Shown: piece by piece, positions 1 to 10,577 of the stretch
Layout: each line of letters opens with the position of its first letter
Numbering within the stretch: position 1 is the stretch's first letter
Assembly (NCBI GenBank): GCA_007570785.1
Contig: ML664668.1
Location: 296,594 to 360,593, forward strand
Length of the DNA stretch: 64,000 bases
From: Antilocapra americana
Taxonomy: Eukaryota; Chordata; Mammalia; Artiodactyla; Antilocapridae
Direction of reading: 5' to 3'
Made by a program: the position numbers and the translations under genes
Notes under the pieces: generated by a model
The model's database searches: none
Seen by the model: only the letters and a program-made list of their open reading frames with translations
Told to the model about the DNA's origin: nothing

Positions 1-175
1 GCTTAGTCACTCAGTTGTGTCTGACTATTTGCTTGGCAGGCTCTTCTGTCCATGGAGACTCTTCAGGCAAGAACACTGGAGTGTGTTGCCATTTCCTCAT
101 CCAGGGGAATCTTCCAACCCTAGGAATTGAACTCAGGTCTCCTGCATTGCAGGCGAATTCTTTACCATCTAGATA
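1..175 (-). mobile_element. Bov-tA SINE, cut by window edge
   Basis: Reads as the reverse complement of the ruminant tRNA-derived SINE: tail-side 'ttagtcactcagttgtgtctgac' at the low end, then the 'ccaggggaatcttccaaccc' and 'tcctgcattgcagg' blocks, and the tRNA-like head at the high end. The extreme 3' side lies outside the window. Confidence 0.9.
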
Positions 176-179
176 CTAA

Positions 180-870
180 TAAAAAGGGAAATGGTACCTT
201 CACAGTAAAGGGACTGACACCACCTGAGTTAATGGATCAAGAATAACATTGCCAGTCATGAGACACCCCATCTTCCTGCTCTTCCTCATGGTCGGATGCA
301 GAGAAGGGCCTTCGTCCCCTCTAACATCCTGGTGGCTTTCTCTGCTGCCTTCCCTGTGTGCTCTGGGATTCCTCACTTCTCCTGTAAGATGAGTCCAACT
401 CACCTTTTAGGTCTATCTAGTCTCAGGGCCATTTCTCTAGGAAGTTCCCAGGTGCATCCTTCTTTCAGAAGGCTGAGTTAGTGTAATGAAGAATATAAAA
501 AGAATAAGATGCACTATTGAGCCTCCACAACTTTAGAGCTTGGCCTAGACTACATAAATATACGACAAATGTAACTAAGTTCTATGACGTAGGTAGAAAG
601 AGTGTCACCAGCCTTGGTCAGCTGAGTATGGATAAAATGAACACTAGCTAGTATATTTAGATTCTTGTATCTGTCACATTCTCAGGAAGGACATGCATTC
701 CCAGATAAGAACTATTAATATTAAAACGTAAGACGGCATATGTAAGAGGACACAAAACACAAAGATCCGCCTGTCTACACCCCTGCTCAATTATTATTCT
801 GACATTATATCTTTTTCCTGTTTTATTTCCCTTCGATCATTTCCCCTTTTTCCTTCAATTTAATTTAAAT
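180..870. other. No recognised feature
   Basis: AT-rich sequence in which I recognise no gene or repeat. The short open frames here have no family resemblance I can see. Confidence 0.5.
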
Positions 871-988
871 TTTTTTGGACTGCTCTAAGTAGCTTGCAGG
901 ATCTTAGTTCCCCCACAAGGAATGGAACCCAGGCCCAGCAGTAAAGGAAAGCAGCAAGTCCTAACCACTGGACCCAAGGGAATTCCCT
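871..988 (-). mobile_element. CHR-type cetartiodactyl SINE fragment
   Basis: The reverse complement starts with 'gggaattccct' and 'ccagtggttaggact', the head of the older tRNA-derived SINEs shared by ruminants and whales. It is diverged and has a T-rich end at the low coordinate, the reverse of an A-rich tail. Confidence 0.75.
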
Positions 989-1074
989 TTTGCCAACCAT
1001 TTTCTCCCACTAATTGTCCTTCTGTGAACTCTTACTCCTTAAAACCCTTCATTTTATTTTTCTGCTTTTGAGAT

Positions 1075-1206
1075 ATTCATAACAATTTCATGAGGATGTT
1101 GATAATGGAAGGAGGTTATGCATATATGGAGGCAGGGGTTATATGGAAAATCTCTGACCTTCCACTTAATTTTGCTGTGAAACTAAAACTGTTCTAAAAA
1201 ATAAAC
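1075..1206 (+). mobile_element. Old L1 3'-end fragment
   Basis: Contains the block 'gttgataatgg...ggaggcaggggttatatgg' followed by 'caattttgctgtgaa'-like sequence and 'ctaaaaaataaa'. This is the usual end of older mammalian L1 (L1M) 3'UTRs. No coding part is left. Confidence 0.7.
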
Positions 1207-1920
1207 TGTGTTAAAAATTAGCATAAATTCTTAGCCACAGTGATATATATGGCCTCATAATTTTCATATCATTTAGGCATAAACATTATAATTTTTTATC
1301 TTTATCTTTCAGTTAATTACTGAAAAGTTTACAAGTGTGAGTGTGTGCATGTGTGTGTAATATGTTTTCCTTTGGGCCCATCAAAATGAAATTACCATCT
1401 GTGTTTGAGACTGATTTAAATATTTTCTTGACTGAAGGCCAAAGCATTAGCAGGAAGAATCCTTGAAGTGCCTTCTAACCTTGCGTTTTCTTCCTTTTCA
1501 AGCCATTTTAGCAAAGCATCACCTTGTCTGTACACAATGACAGTGAATATTGGTATCACTTATCATCGATTAGTAGACTGTTCCTTGAGATCTTGGTATC
1601 AATTACATTTTACTGATAGTATTAGAAAACCAAGGATGAAAGAAAGTCATTCAGATGTCTAGACAGTGAGTTACAGAGGTTAGGGTCCCTGGAAGAATGT
1701 GAATTAAAGATTAGCAAAGAGAATAAGTATAGTATGCAAAGAAAATCATCTGTTTGCCCTTGAAGACAGGAGATGAAACAAAAATTAGAAAACAAACACC
1801 ATAACTGTCAGAAATACAGTTTTCTCATTTTTTCTGGGAAGATCAGGTCTATATACTGGTCAAATCTTTGTCCTGCTTTATAGCAATTTTTAAAACAAAT
1901 TCTAATGAGTATTTGTGTGG
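1207..1920. other. No recognised feature
   Basis: AT-rich sequence with a short imperfect GT run near 1337-1360. No repeat family or gene recognised. Confidence 0.45.
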
Positions 1921-1924
1921 TGTT

Positions 1925-2145
1925 TATCTTGTACAAACGGCTTTCTCTTACACTATCTCATGCATTTCTCCCCAGTTCTGTGAGACAGATATGAGAAATA
2001 CTATCACTTTACAGACAGAGAGACTGAGTCTCAGCAAGGGCTGGTGCCTTGTCCCAGTTAACCAGGTCTGGTACACTGGGGACCTAGTTCTCAGATCCCA
2101 TCTCCTGCTCCAAGAACCAAGGTCTTCCCACAATACTGCTCAACT
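1925..2145 (+). mobile_element. MIR SINE fragment
   Basis: Follows the MIR pattern in order: 'cactatctcatgcatttctcc', 'tatcactttacagacagagagactgag', then the 'cttgtcccagttaaccagg' part that corresponds to the usual 'gcccaaggtcacacagc'. An ancient tRNA-derived mammalian SINE. An overlapping 104-codon open frame is taken as chance. Confidence 0.7.
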
Positions 2146-2307
2146 ACTCATACAACTAGCTGGGGAAACAAGCTGTCAGTAGCTGTTGTCTGAAGGATTT
2201 TTTTAATCTACCTCTATGTTTAAAATTCTTGACTCTCAAGCAACACCAACATGAATGATAAGTGATTTCTAGTAATACCTAAGAAAATGAACATTCTTTT
2301 CTAAAGA

Positions 2308-3575
2308 ATGTGTACTCATTTCACATGCTAGCAAGGTAATACTCAAAATCCTACAAGGCAGGCTTCAACAGTATGTGAACCAAGAACTTCCAGGTGTACA
2401 CGCTGGATTTAGAAAAGGCAGAGGAGCCAGAGATCAAATTACCAACATTTGTTGGATCACACAAAGGGCAAGGACATTCTGAAAAAAAATATGCTTCATT
2501 GACTACACTAAAGCCTTTGACTGTGTGGATCACAACAAACTGTGGAAAATTCTTAAATGGATGGGAATACTAGACCACCTTACCTATCTCCTGAGAAACC
2601 TGTACGCAGGACAAGAAGCAACAGTTAGAACCAGACATAAAGCAACAGACTAGTTCAAAATCAGGAAAGGAGTATGTCAATGCTGTATACTGTCACCCTG
2701 CTTAGTTAACTTATATGCAGAGTACATCATGTGAAATGCTGGGCTGGATGAAGCACAAGCTGGAATCAAGATTGATGGGAGAAACATCAACAACCTCAGA
2801 TACGCAGATGATATCACTCTTATGGCAGGAAGCAAAGAGGAACTAAAGGGCCTCTTGATGAGGGTAAAAGAGAGTAAAAAAGCTGGCTTGAAACTCAACA
2901 TTCAAAAAAAGAAGATCATGGCATCAGGTCCCATCACTTCATGGCAAATAGACGGGGAAAAGGTGGAAACAGTGACAGATTTTATTTTCTTGGACTCCAA
3001 AATCACTGTAGATGGTGACTGCAGCCATGAAATTAAAAGATGCTTGCTCCTTGGAAGAAAAGCTATGACAAACCTAGATATCATATTAAAAACCAGAGAC
3101 ATCACTTAGCCGACTAAGGTCTGTATAGTCAAAGTGATAGTTTTCCCAGTAGTCATGTACGGATGTGAGAGTTGTACCATAAAGAAGGTTGTGTGCCAAA
3201 GAATTGATACTTTCAAACTGTGGTGCTAGAGAAGACTAATGAGAGTCCCTTGGACTGCAAGGAGATCAAACCAGTCCATCCTAAAGGAAATCAATCCTGA
3301 TTATTCATTGGAAGGATCGAGGCTGAAGCGGATCCGATACTTCAGTCACGTGATGTGAAGAGCCAACTCCTTGGAAAAGACTCTGATGCTGGGAAAGATT
3401 GAAGGCAAGAGGAGAAGGGGATGACAGAGGATGAGATGGTTGAATGGTGTCATTGACTCAGTGAACATTGGTTTGAGTAAACTCCAGGAGATAGTGAAGG
3501 ACAGGGAAGTCTGGGGTACTAAAGTCCATCAGGTCACACAAAGTTGCACATAACCGAGCAACTGAACATCAACAG
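2308..3575 (+). mobile_element. BovB (RTE) retrotransposon, 5'-truncated
   Basis: Closely resembles the other three BovB pieces in this window, from 'cactagcaaagtaatgctc'-like sequence through the reverse transcriptase region to the 3' end 'aaccgagcaactgaac'. It lacks the endonuclease half. BovB is a non-LTR retrotransposon of ruminants and many reptiles, and is known to have moved between species horizontally. Confidence 0.93.
2326..3250 (+). pseudogene. BovB reverse transcriptase remnant
   Basis: Encodes the C-terminal half of the BovB RT. The catalytic tetrapeptide YADD is at 2801-2812 and the 'TKAFDCVDH' motif A region is at about 2508-2533. The frame is broken: TAG replaces a Trp codon near 2651-2653 ('acagactagttc'), TGA falls inside the segment just before 'aatgctggg' near 2731, and TAG follows 'gacatcact' near 3107. 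No product is expected. The upstream endonuclease is missing because of 5' truncation, which is common in target-primed insertion. Confidence 0.88.
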
Positions 3576-5290
3576 CAAGAAAACGAGGCCTTGAAGATGG
3601 TCTCCCAGGATAATGTCAAGAATTAATTGAGGAAGATGTCTTGCCAAGTCTAAGTCCTCTTCTGTATCCTGAGGGCTTCAGGGAGAGTAACCATCTCTCT
3701 CTTCCTCCACCCACTCCCCTCATCTTCCTGCTCAGCACCAATTCTGGATACCACTGGCTTTCTGCAGAACCAAGGAGTCTGACAAATGTGCTATTCTTCC
3801 CTCAAGCTTCTCATCACTTTATCAAACCTAATTTATATAGTGCATGTCTCTGGCAAATGGTTCTTAGTTATCTGCTCCTTTTCTCATATTCTCTATCAAA
3901 GACAAGATACGATTCAAACAGTTCAATAGATTGTTTTCATGAAGCTGCTGCATCTTCAAAGAATGATAAAAATATGCTGCAGCCTCAGAGAGAGGAGAGA
4001 ACAATATAGAGTAGTGAAAATGGAACCATATAAATGTCCTTTCACTCATCAATCAATAACTACCTTCAGATATAAAATTCAGTTCACGGTATTAAAATGC
4101 GTATTTACTCTGCATGGCATAATTACTCCATATAGCATACTGATACAATTCTCAAAAGATGTTTGGCATCTTTTAGTCTGAAGTATGGTATCTCCATAAC
4201 TTCTTCCTTTGAAGAAAGTGTTGATGTCAGGTTATTTCTTCTGAAGCAGGGCACTGATGTTAAGTGGTGGCTCATATCATACACAGGCTTTAGGATAACC
4301 ACTTACAAACTTAATTTATATTACAATCTCTCATTCTGTTTGATTCATCCCTAAGACTCCTGTGGCTTTTCTGAACCAATCACTAGCCATATGGAACTTT
4401 AAGCAAATCATTGCAACTGTGCCTGCCAGGAAACCACCAAATAAAACAGATGATTAAGTGTAGAGAGTGTCTAAAGGTTGTGTGATCACAATAGCAAACT
4501 TGATGAGAATAAGGAGAAAACAAAGAGAGGACACGCTTTCATCCTATGTTCTAATTCCTCAGTGACACAACTTGGCTGGTTCATATTTTCTATGTGAGTA
4601 GGTCCCCATTTCATTTTCCTTTATTTTATATATGTGTATGTTTATTTCATTTTGGAATTAGAGGCCTCATTTCTCCCTTTCCAGTTTCTTCCCTTTCAAT
4701 ACCATTCCCAGGGCCACATGTACATTAAGTGAGACTAGGTTATTGGTAGCTGCTATTTCCAAAATTATCACAGATTCTCATAAAACTTCTCTCTCTTAGG
4801 CCTTGGTTAATAAATTAGGTATCCTGACTGCATCTTTTGAATCTCATTGTAATGTGGAGACAATTCATAACATTTGAGTGTAAAATATATTATAGAACAT
4901 AGAGAGACAGGTTAAAACATTGGTTTTTTAAGTTTTTAAAATTTTGACTGATTTACTTGAATGAAGTCAATAGCCTAAAATATAAGATAGAATGGCTTCA
5001 ATGAACTGACTGGCACTGGTTTACCTACGATGTAGTCTTTTCTAACTGGAGGCTCTGTAGAGTTCCACTTTGGTTCATTTACAAAGCAATGAATATTCCA
5101 TTAACTACCATTTCCAGCAGATTCACAACAGCTGTTTGATTATTTTGCTATCTCCCATAATCTAAACATAATGTCATAAGAAATGAGCATTTGGTAATTG
5201 TTTATTGATTTTAAGTCTTTAGTTTATGAGGAAGCATCTTCATCTTCAAAATTACTTTTTTGAGGATTTTTCTGTTACTTTTAGTTTTCA
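3576..5290. other. No recognised feature
   Basis: About 1.7 kb with no repeat or gene that I can name. It contains a 122-codon open frame at 3641-4009 on the + strand, with no domain-like pattern, no start context and no neighbouring exon signal. It is likely chance or an unrecognised ancient repeat. Confidence 0.45.
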
Positions 5291-5294
5291 TTTT

Positions 5295-6285
5295 TTAAGA
5301 TAAAGGGGATAATACCTTACCAAAGAAGATATACAGATGGAAAATAAGCATATGAAAAAGATGCTCAACACTGTATTTCATCAAGTAATTGCAAATTAAG
5401 ATAGTGGATATCATCACATACATATTTGAATGGCTAAAATCAAAAACACTGACAACACCAAATGCTGATGAGAGTGAGAAGCAACAGGAACGCTCACTCA
5501 TTGCTGGTGAGAATGCAAAATGGCAGAGCCACTTGGGAAGACAATGTGACAATTTCCTACAAATTTAACATAATCTTACCCACAAGACCAAATAATCACA
5601 TTTATTGTTATTTACTCAAATGAGTTAAAACATGTCCAGACAAAAACTTGCACATAGATATTCATGGCAGCTGTATTCATAATTCTAAAAACTGGAAGCA
5701 ACCAAGATATTCTTCAGTAGATAAATGCTTAATTAAACTGTGGTGCATCCAGCACTAAAAGAAATAAGCTATCAAGCTATGGAAACACATGGAGAAAACT
5801 TAAATGAACATTACTAAGTGACAAAAGCCAATTTTAAAAGGCTACATACTGCATGATTCCAACTATGACATCCTGGATAAACCAGGACTATGGAAACAGT
5901 AAAAAGACCAGTGACCATCAGAACTTTTAAGGGAGGGGGGGAAGGATAAATAGGTAGAGTGTGGGAAGAGGGGCATTAAGGCAGTGAAATTATTCTGTAT
6001 GATACCAGAGTGGTATAATCATGTCACTGTACATTTGTCCAAACCCACAGAATCTGACCAAACCCACAATGTCCAACACTAAATAGTGAACCATAATGTA
6101 AACTATGTACTTTGGGTGATAATGATGAATCAGTGTTAATTTACTGATTGTAACTACTGGCCCACTCTGGTGCAGGATGCTGTGTAGGGGAAAGGGGAAG
6201 GAATATGTGGGAATTCTCTATACTTTCTGATCAATTTTGCTGTGAACCTAAATTTGTTCCAAAAATTATAATCTGTATATGTAGA
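5295..6285 (+). mobile_element. Old L1: ORF2 end and 3'UTR
   Basis: Starts with a decayed copy of the L1 ORF2 C-terminal coding region ('gaaaaagatgctcaacactgtatttcatcaag', 'aatgctgatgagagtgagaagcaacagg', 'gctggtgagaatgcaaaatgg'). It runs through 'atattcatggcagctgtattcata' into the 3'UTR block ending 'caattttgctgtgaaccta'. It has many stops and shifts. Confidence 0.88.
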
Positions 6286-6390
6286 AAAATATATAAGATA
6301 ATATTGTATTGGATATTATTTTATAAAGCATTGAAGCAGAAGTAGATGTTTTTCTGGAATTCCCTTGCTTTTTCTATGATTCAAAGGATG

Positions 6391-6450
6391 TTGGCATGCA
6401 CCTATATTTAAAGTATGCACCTATTATAAAGTATGCACCTATATTTTTTT
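6391..6450 (+). repeat. Three-copy short tandem repeat
   Basis: Three successive copies of a unit based on 'aaagtatgcacctat' (about 17-20 bases each), followed by a T run. Local slippage-type duplication with no associated element. Confidence 0.7.
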
Positions 6451-6904
6451 TTCTAGTTGCATGAATTCATACATTCTTTGGATCTAATGTTGACATTTTA
6501 CTCCAAAGATGACTAAGGTTTTGACTCTCAGCTCACATTCATAAGTCAGAAATCATGGATTGAATACACACACACACAAGGTTTACAGGAAATAAGTTTT
6601 CTAAGTGACATGAAGGTAAATGGATTTATTTTGGGATTTCTTAGGTCGTTTAAATATGTTCATTTGCTTCATGACTCTTTAAAAAGAGATGTGGTATGCA
6701 GTGTTTCTAAACATATCTGAGAGGAGCTTCTTATATGCCAAGTGGTCAAAAATAAATTTGAGAAAAGCAAACAAGGATAGGGAGACCAACTGTCCCAAAA
6801 TTGGATGACTGCAGAATTCTCTCATTTCTACCCCTCACAGAAACTGCACTTGTAAGGCTATATGTTATGTTCTCATTTTTAAATCCAATGACTATTACTC
6901 AGTT

Positions 6905-7195
6905 TCTATTTTTCCTCTTGTAGCATTTCACTCTATTGATCACTCCTTCTTGAAACTATTTGGCAACCAGGTCACAACAGTCTTACTTTATCCTACTTCC
7001 TCATTTGTTGCTGTTTTTGTTAACTCGGTTGGAATTCTTTAACCTCTAAATTAAGTTGAAAAGGTTTGGAGCTCAAGCCTCAGATCTGTTCTTTTCTCTA
7101 TATTTATGATTACTCTCTTGGCAATCTCACTTAATCTAACTTTAAATGCTCATCTATATCTAAGGATCCTCTAACATGCATGTGATTGCATCTTC
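6905..7195 (+). mobile_element. L2 ORF2 fragment
   Basis: Matches the pattern of ancient L2 (CR1-like LINE) coding sequence: 'ttaacctctaaattaag', 'ggagctcaagcctcagatctg', 'ttcttttctctatatttatgattactc', 'cttggcaatctcactta', 'ctttaaatgctcatctatat'. The RT active-site segment that would follow is lost or too diverged to read. Confidence 0.6.
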
Positions 7196-7310
7196 ACCAT
7201 GCAACAAGAATAGGATAAGGATTAAGAAATGTCAAGCTTTACATTTCAATATGTTGTTGAAATGAATGTGGCAAATTGTATTTCCTATTACATACTATTT
7301 GTGCATACTA

Positions 7311-7655
7311 TCTGTGATGGTTAATTCTGTGTGTCAATTTCAAGGGTGGTTTTGGATGAGATTAAACTTTGAGCAAGCAGATTGCCTTCTGAAATGTAAA
7401 TGAGTCTCATCCATTTGGTTGAAGGCCTGAACAGAGGAAAAGACTGACCTCCTTGAACAAGAGAGAATTCTCCAGCTGACTTCAGACTTCAGCTGTACCA
7501 CTGGCTCTGCTGAATTTCATTCCTTCTGGCCCATGGTACAGATGTGGACTTACCATATCCACATGAGCCAATTTCTTACAACTGATCTCTTTCTATACAT
7601 ATACATATCCAATAGATTGTTTCCCTGGAGAACCCTTACTGATACACCATCCAAA
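7311..7655 (+). mobile_element. Mammal-wide interspersed repeat, family unresolved
   Basis: Starts 'gtgatggttaattctgtgtgtcaa' and ends 'gtttccctggagaacccttactgatacac', with 'gtctcatccatttggttgaaggcctgaa' between. I recognise these blocks as one widespread old mammalian repeat, probably LTR-derived, but cannot name the family with confidence. Confidence 0.6.
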
Positions 7656-8645
7656 GATTCAAAACAGAGTGAACAAACATAAAAGAAGGAAGCTTAAATT
7701 TACTTAATATTTTCTACTTAATTTTCAAAGCTCTGATGATGTGCTTTGAAGTAAGCTGTCTTCTATGCAGCTGTGAGAGCCCAGACAAACATCAAGGACA
7801 AAATATGAGCTCTTTTCTTTTACTAAAAACAGGCCTCACTTAGGGGTAAAAATATATTTTCTACCTTGAAAAGGAAAAATAAAAGATGCAAAACATCAAC
7901 AGTGGAAGTGCTTATTCTGAAGAATAAAGCCCTTTGAGTTCTCTAATGCATAAGTGAGGAAAGAGTAATTTTTAATCCATTTTGAGAATTTTGAACATGA
8001 TAAGGAGGTCTATTACTGCCTTGGAATCTCTAATTTCTAGCCTTGACTGACAGCAAGTATAGAAACAAGAACATGCAGATATATTATCTTGGGGAAAAAA
8101 AACACAGTTACTGCTGCTTCTTAAGAGAACTTTCCAGTTTTAGTATGTAGTATTCACTCCTGGGCATATTTGAGATATTAAGTATCTTTTTCAGATCTAT
8201 AATATAAATAACAGACAACAAAAAAACATAGTTACTTGGCTCTTACTATGTGAGATGCTCCTTGTTAAACACAATTGTTCATTATTTCACCTGGAACTCA
8301 TACCACTGTGAGACAAGTACCATTAATTGTCCCATTAATAAATGATCACAGTTAGAAAATTTATTAAAGGCCACTTGTTAATTTCACTGATATTTCACTT
8401 GCAGAAATAGTTAAAACTGGTTAGCTTGAGTTGTCTAAATTTATAAGGACAGTTAATAGTAAAGCTGAAGTCAAAATGCTGCCCAGTAACTACTGTTAGG
8501 TTAAATCATGGTAAATCATTAGTGTGCCATTTATTTTGCATTAAAGCAGCCTTTCTCAACCAGGGTTTTGTAAAAGAGTTAAGCCTTATAGTCCTAAGAC
8601 ATCCAGTGTATTTAATGGATAAAATTATCTTCTCTATATCCAGAA
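7656..8645. other. Mostly unrecognised; weak MIR and hAT-like traces
   Basis: Mostly unrecognised. A weak MIR-like stretch lies at about 8240-8375 ('cttactatgtgagatgctcc', 'cactgtgagacaagtaccatt'). A 'ctttctcaaccagggtt' start typical of hAT-type MITEs is at about 8549. Both are too diverged to claim firmly. Confidence 0.35.
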
Positions 8646-8649
8646 TCCA

Positions 8650-8970
8650 TCCATTAACATTTAGCTAACTCCCATTTGTCTTTTATATCTCAGTTTCAGT
8701 GTCACTTTCTTAAGGAAATCCTCCCATCCCCCAAAATATGCTAGATTCCCCTGATATTCCTTTTTACAGCCCATACTTTTTGTTCCTAGCTCTTATCACA
8801 TTTAGGGCTACTATGATCTGTGCCAGACTCTCCCTCCACCACCATCCATAAACTACATTGAAAGCTCTGGGAGGACAGTGGCCCAGTTTGTTCACCACTG
8901 AGTCCCGGCACCTATTTCCTGGCGCCCAAGTATACAGAGTGTTGGATTCATCAATGAAATAATGAATGGA
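8650..8970 (+). mobile_element. L2 3' end
   Basis: Shows the L2 terminal pattern: 'aaggaaatcctcccatcccc', 'cttatcacatttaggg', 'aaagctctgggaggacagtgg', 'ttcaccactgagtcccggcacc', and a decayed version of the 'gtgctcaataaat...gaatgaatga' end. Confidence 0.65.
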
Positions 8971-9213
8971 CTAACAGAATCAAGACAGCATAATGCAGGG
9001 AAACAGCAGCCCATTCTCATTTTGCCTCATTTGGCTAATCTGTCTTGGGTATGCTGGGAGACTGACATTCTATCTCCTGTACTCTGGCAGGGAGTCTAGT
9101 TATTTCTCAAAGATCCATGTTGTCGTTGTTCTAGCCTCATCATGAATAACAGTTCTTTCTTCTCAAGAATGAAGTCATCTCGTTGGAGTTAACATAAAAC
9201 CCAAAAGAAAGGC

Positions 9214-9372
9214 AACTAACATTACATATCTACTATTTGCCAATCAATTTGTATCTTACTTGATTTTCACATCAGCTCTACAAAACGAATATAATTCCTA
9301 TCTTTAAAGGTCATGTAACTGAAACTCAGAGAACTTAAATGCCTTCTCATGATCACAAAAAAGGCTAATCTG
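9214..9372 (+). mobile_element. MIR SINE
   Basis: MIR-like order of blocks: 'tatctactatttgccaa', 'gattttcacatcagctctac', 'gtcatgtaactgaaactcagagaac' and 'catgatcacaaa'. Confidence 0.6.
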
Positions 9373-9492
9373 ATGGAAATCTAAAAAACAGTGGCTATGT
9401 GTATATGTATAACTGACTCACTTTGCTGTGTAGTAGAAACCAATACAACATTATAAAGCAACTATACTCCAATAAATCTTTTTTTTAAAAAA
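9373..9492 (+). mobile_element. L1 3' terminus
   Basis: Short 3' end of an artiodactyl L1: 'gtatatgtataactgactcac', 'tttgctgtgtagtagaaacc', 'caactatactccaataaa' and an A/T-rich tail. The same ending appears at 46,590-46,660. Confidence 0.7.
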
Positions 9493-9931
9493 GGTTAATC
9501 TGAAATATGGACCCATGTGTGTGTGGTTCTAAAGCACACGTTATTTCTAATATACCACACTTTGACAGAGAAGGGTGTCATGTTGCAACATCCTTAGTTT
9601 GAGTGCCACTGGGAGTCCCATGACTGCCTTTCTGTTTGCCACTAAAAACTAATTAGGAAGGGAGAACCTCTTTAAAAGAGAGGAAAGGGAAGAGCATACA
9701 TAAAGAAATGGGACGTGGTGTATTTCTATCTATTCTCCAAATCTTTATTAAATACCTATATCAGGCACCATAGGCTAGGGAGAAAATATGACTTTTTTTT
9801 TCTTTTTTATACATAACTTTAAATTTACAGAAAAGTTGTAAAGATAGTCCACTGTCCCCTGTATAACTTTCACCCAGTTATCCTGAATGTAAGTACCTTA
9901 TATAACTATGGTACATTTATCAAAACCTAGA

Positions 9932-10262
9932 AAGTTAACATTAGTGCAAGTGCAAGTTGCTGAGTCGTGTCTGACTCTTTGTAACCCCATGGACTATACA
10001 GTCCATGGAATTCTCCAGTCCAGAATACTGGACTGGGTAGCATTTCCCTTCTCCAGGGGATCATCCCAACCCAGGGATCGAACCCAGGTCTCCGTGACTG
10101 CAGGTGGAGTCTTTACCAGCTGAGCCACAAAGGAAACCCAAGAATACTGGAGTGGGTAGCCTATCCCTTCTCCCAGAGATTTTCCTGACCCAGGGATCAA
10201 CCAGGGTCTCTTGCATTACAGGCGGATTCTTTACCAACTGAGCTATCAGGGAAGTTAACATT
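9932..10262 (-). mobile_element. Bov-tA dimer-like SINE with 11-bp TSD
   Basis: Antisense Bov-tA in which the promoter-side portion is repeated: 'aagaatactggagtgggtagcc' and the following tRNA-like part occur a second time, giving about 309 bases (9943-10251). It is flanked by a perfect 11-bp TSD, 'aagttaacatt', at 9932-9942 and 10252-10262. The extra unit matches a known longer Bov-tA layout. Confidence 0.92.
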
Positions 10263-10577
10263 GGTATATCATTATAAACTAAGCTATAAAATTTTGCTAT
10301 TTTTTTCCACTAATTCTCACTGCACACTAAGACATTATGTCTCGAATGTTCTTACTTATAGAAATTGTTATTTCAAGTAGACTTTAGTTACGTTTCTTTA
10401 AGAAGACCTTTGTTTCATGGTTGAACAAATGGAAACAGCTTTTGTTTCAATAAGAGATAAATAAGGGTTAATTTAATTACATGTACAAGTGTCATGGGGA
10501 TATGACTCTATAGAGTTGTGAAATTGACACTATGTAGTATCGCTGATTTATATAATGCATTTAAAAAAGGGTGAGAT
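10263..10577. other. No recognised feature
   Basis: AT-rich sequence between the SINE and the BovB start. Nothing recognised. Confidence 0.4.

Noticed and set aside
3641..4009. 122-codon open frame as a possible gene
   Set aside because: No domain, no Kozak-like start, no exon structure and no support on either side.
9943..10251. tRNA gene
   Set aside because: The tRNA-like A and B box region belongs to the Bov-tA SINE, and the sequence does not form a full tRNA. The same holds for the other SINE copies.
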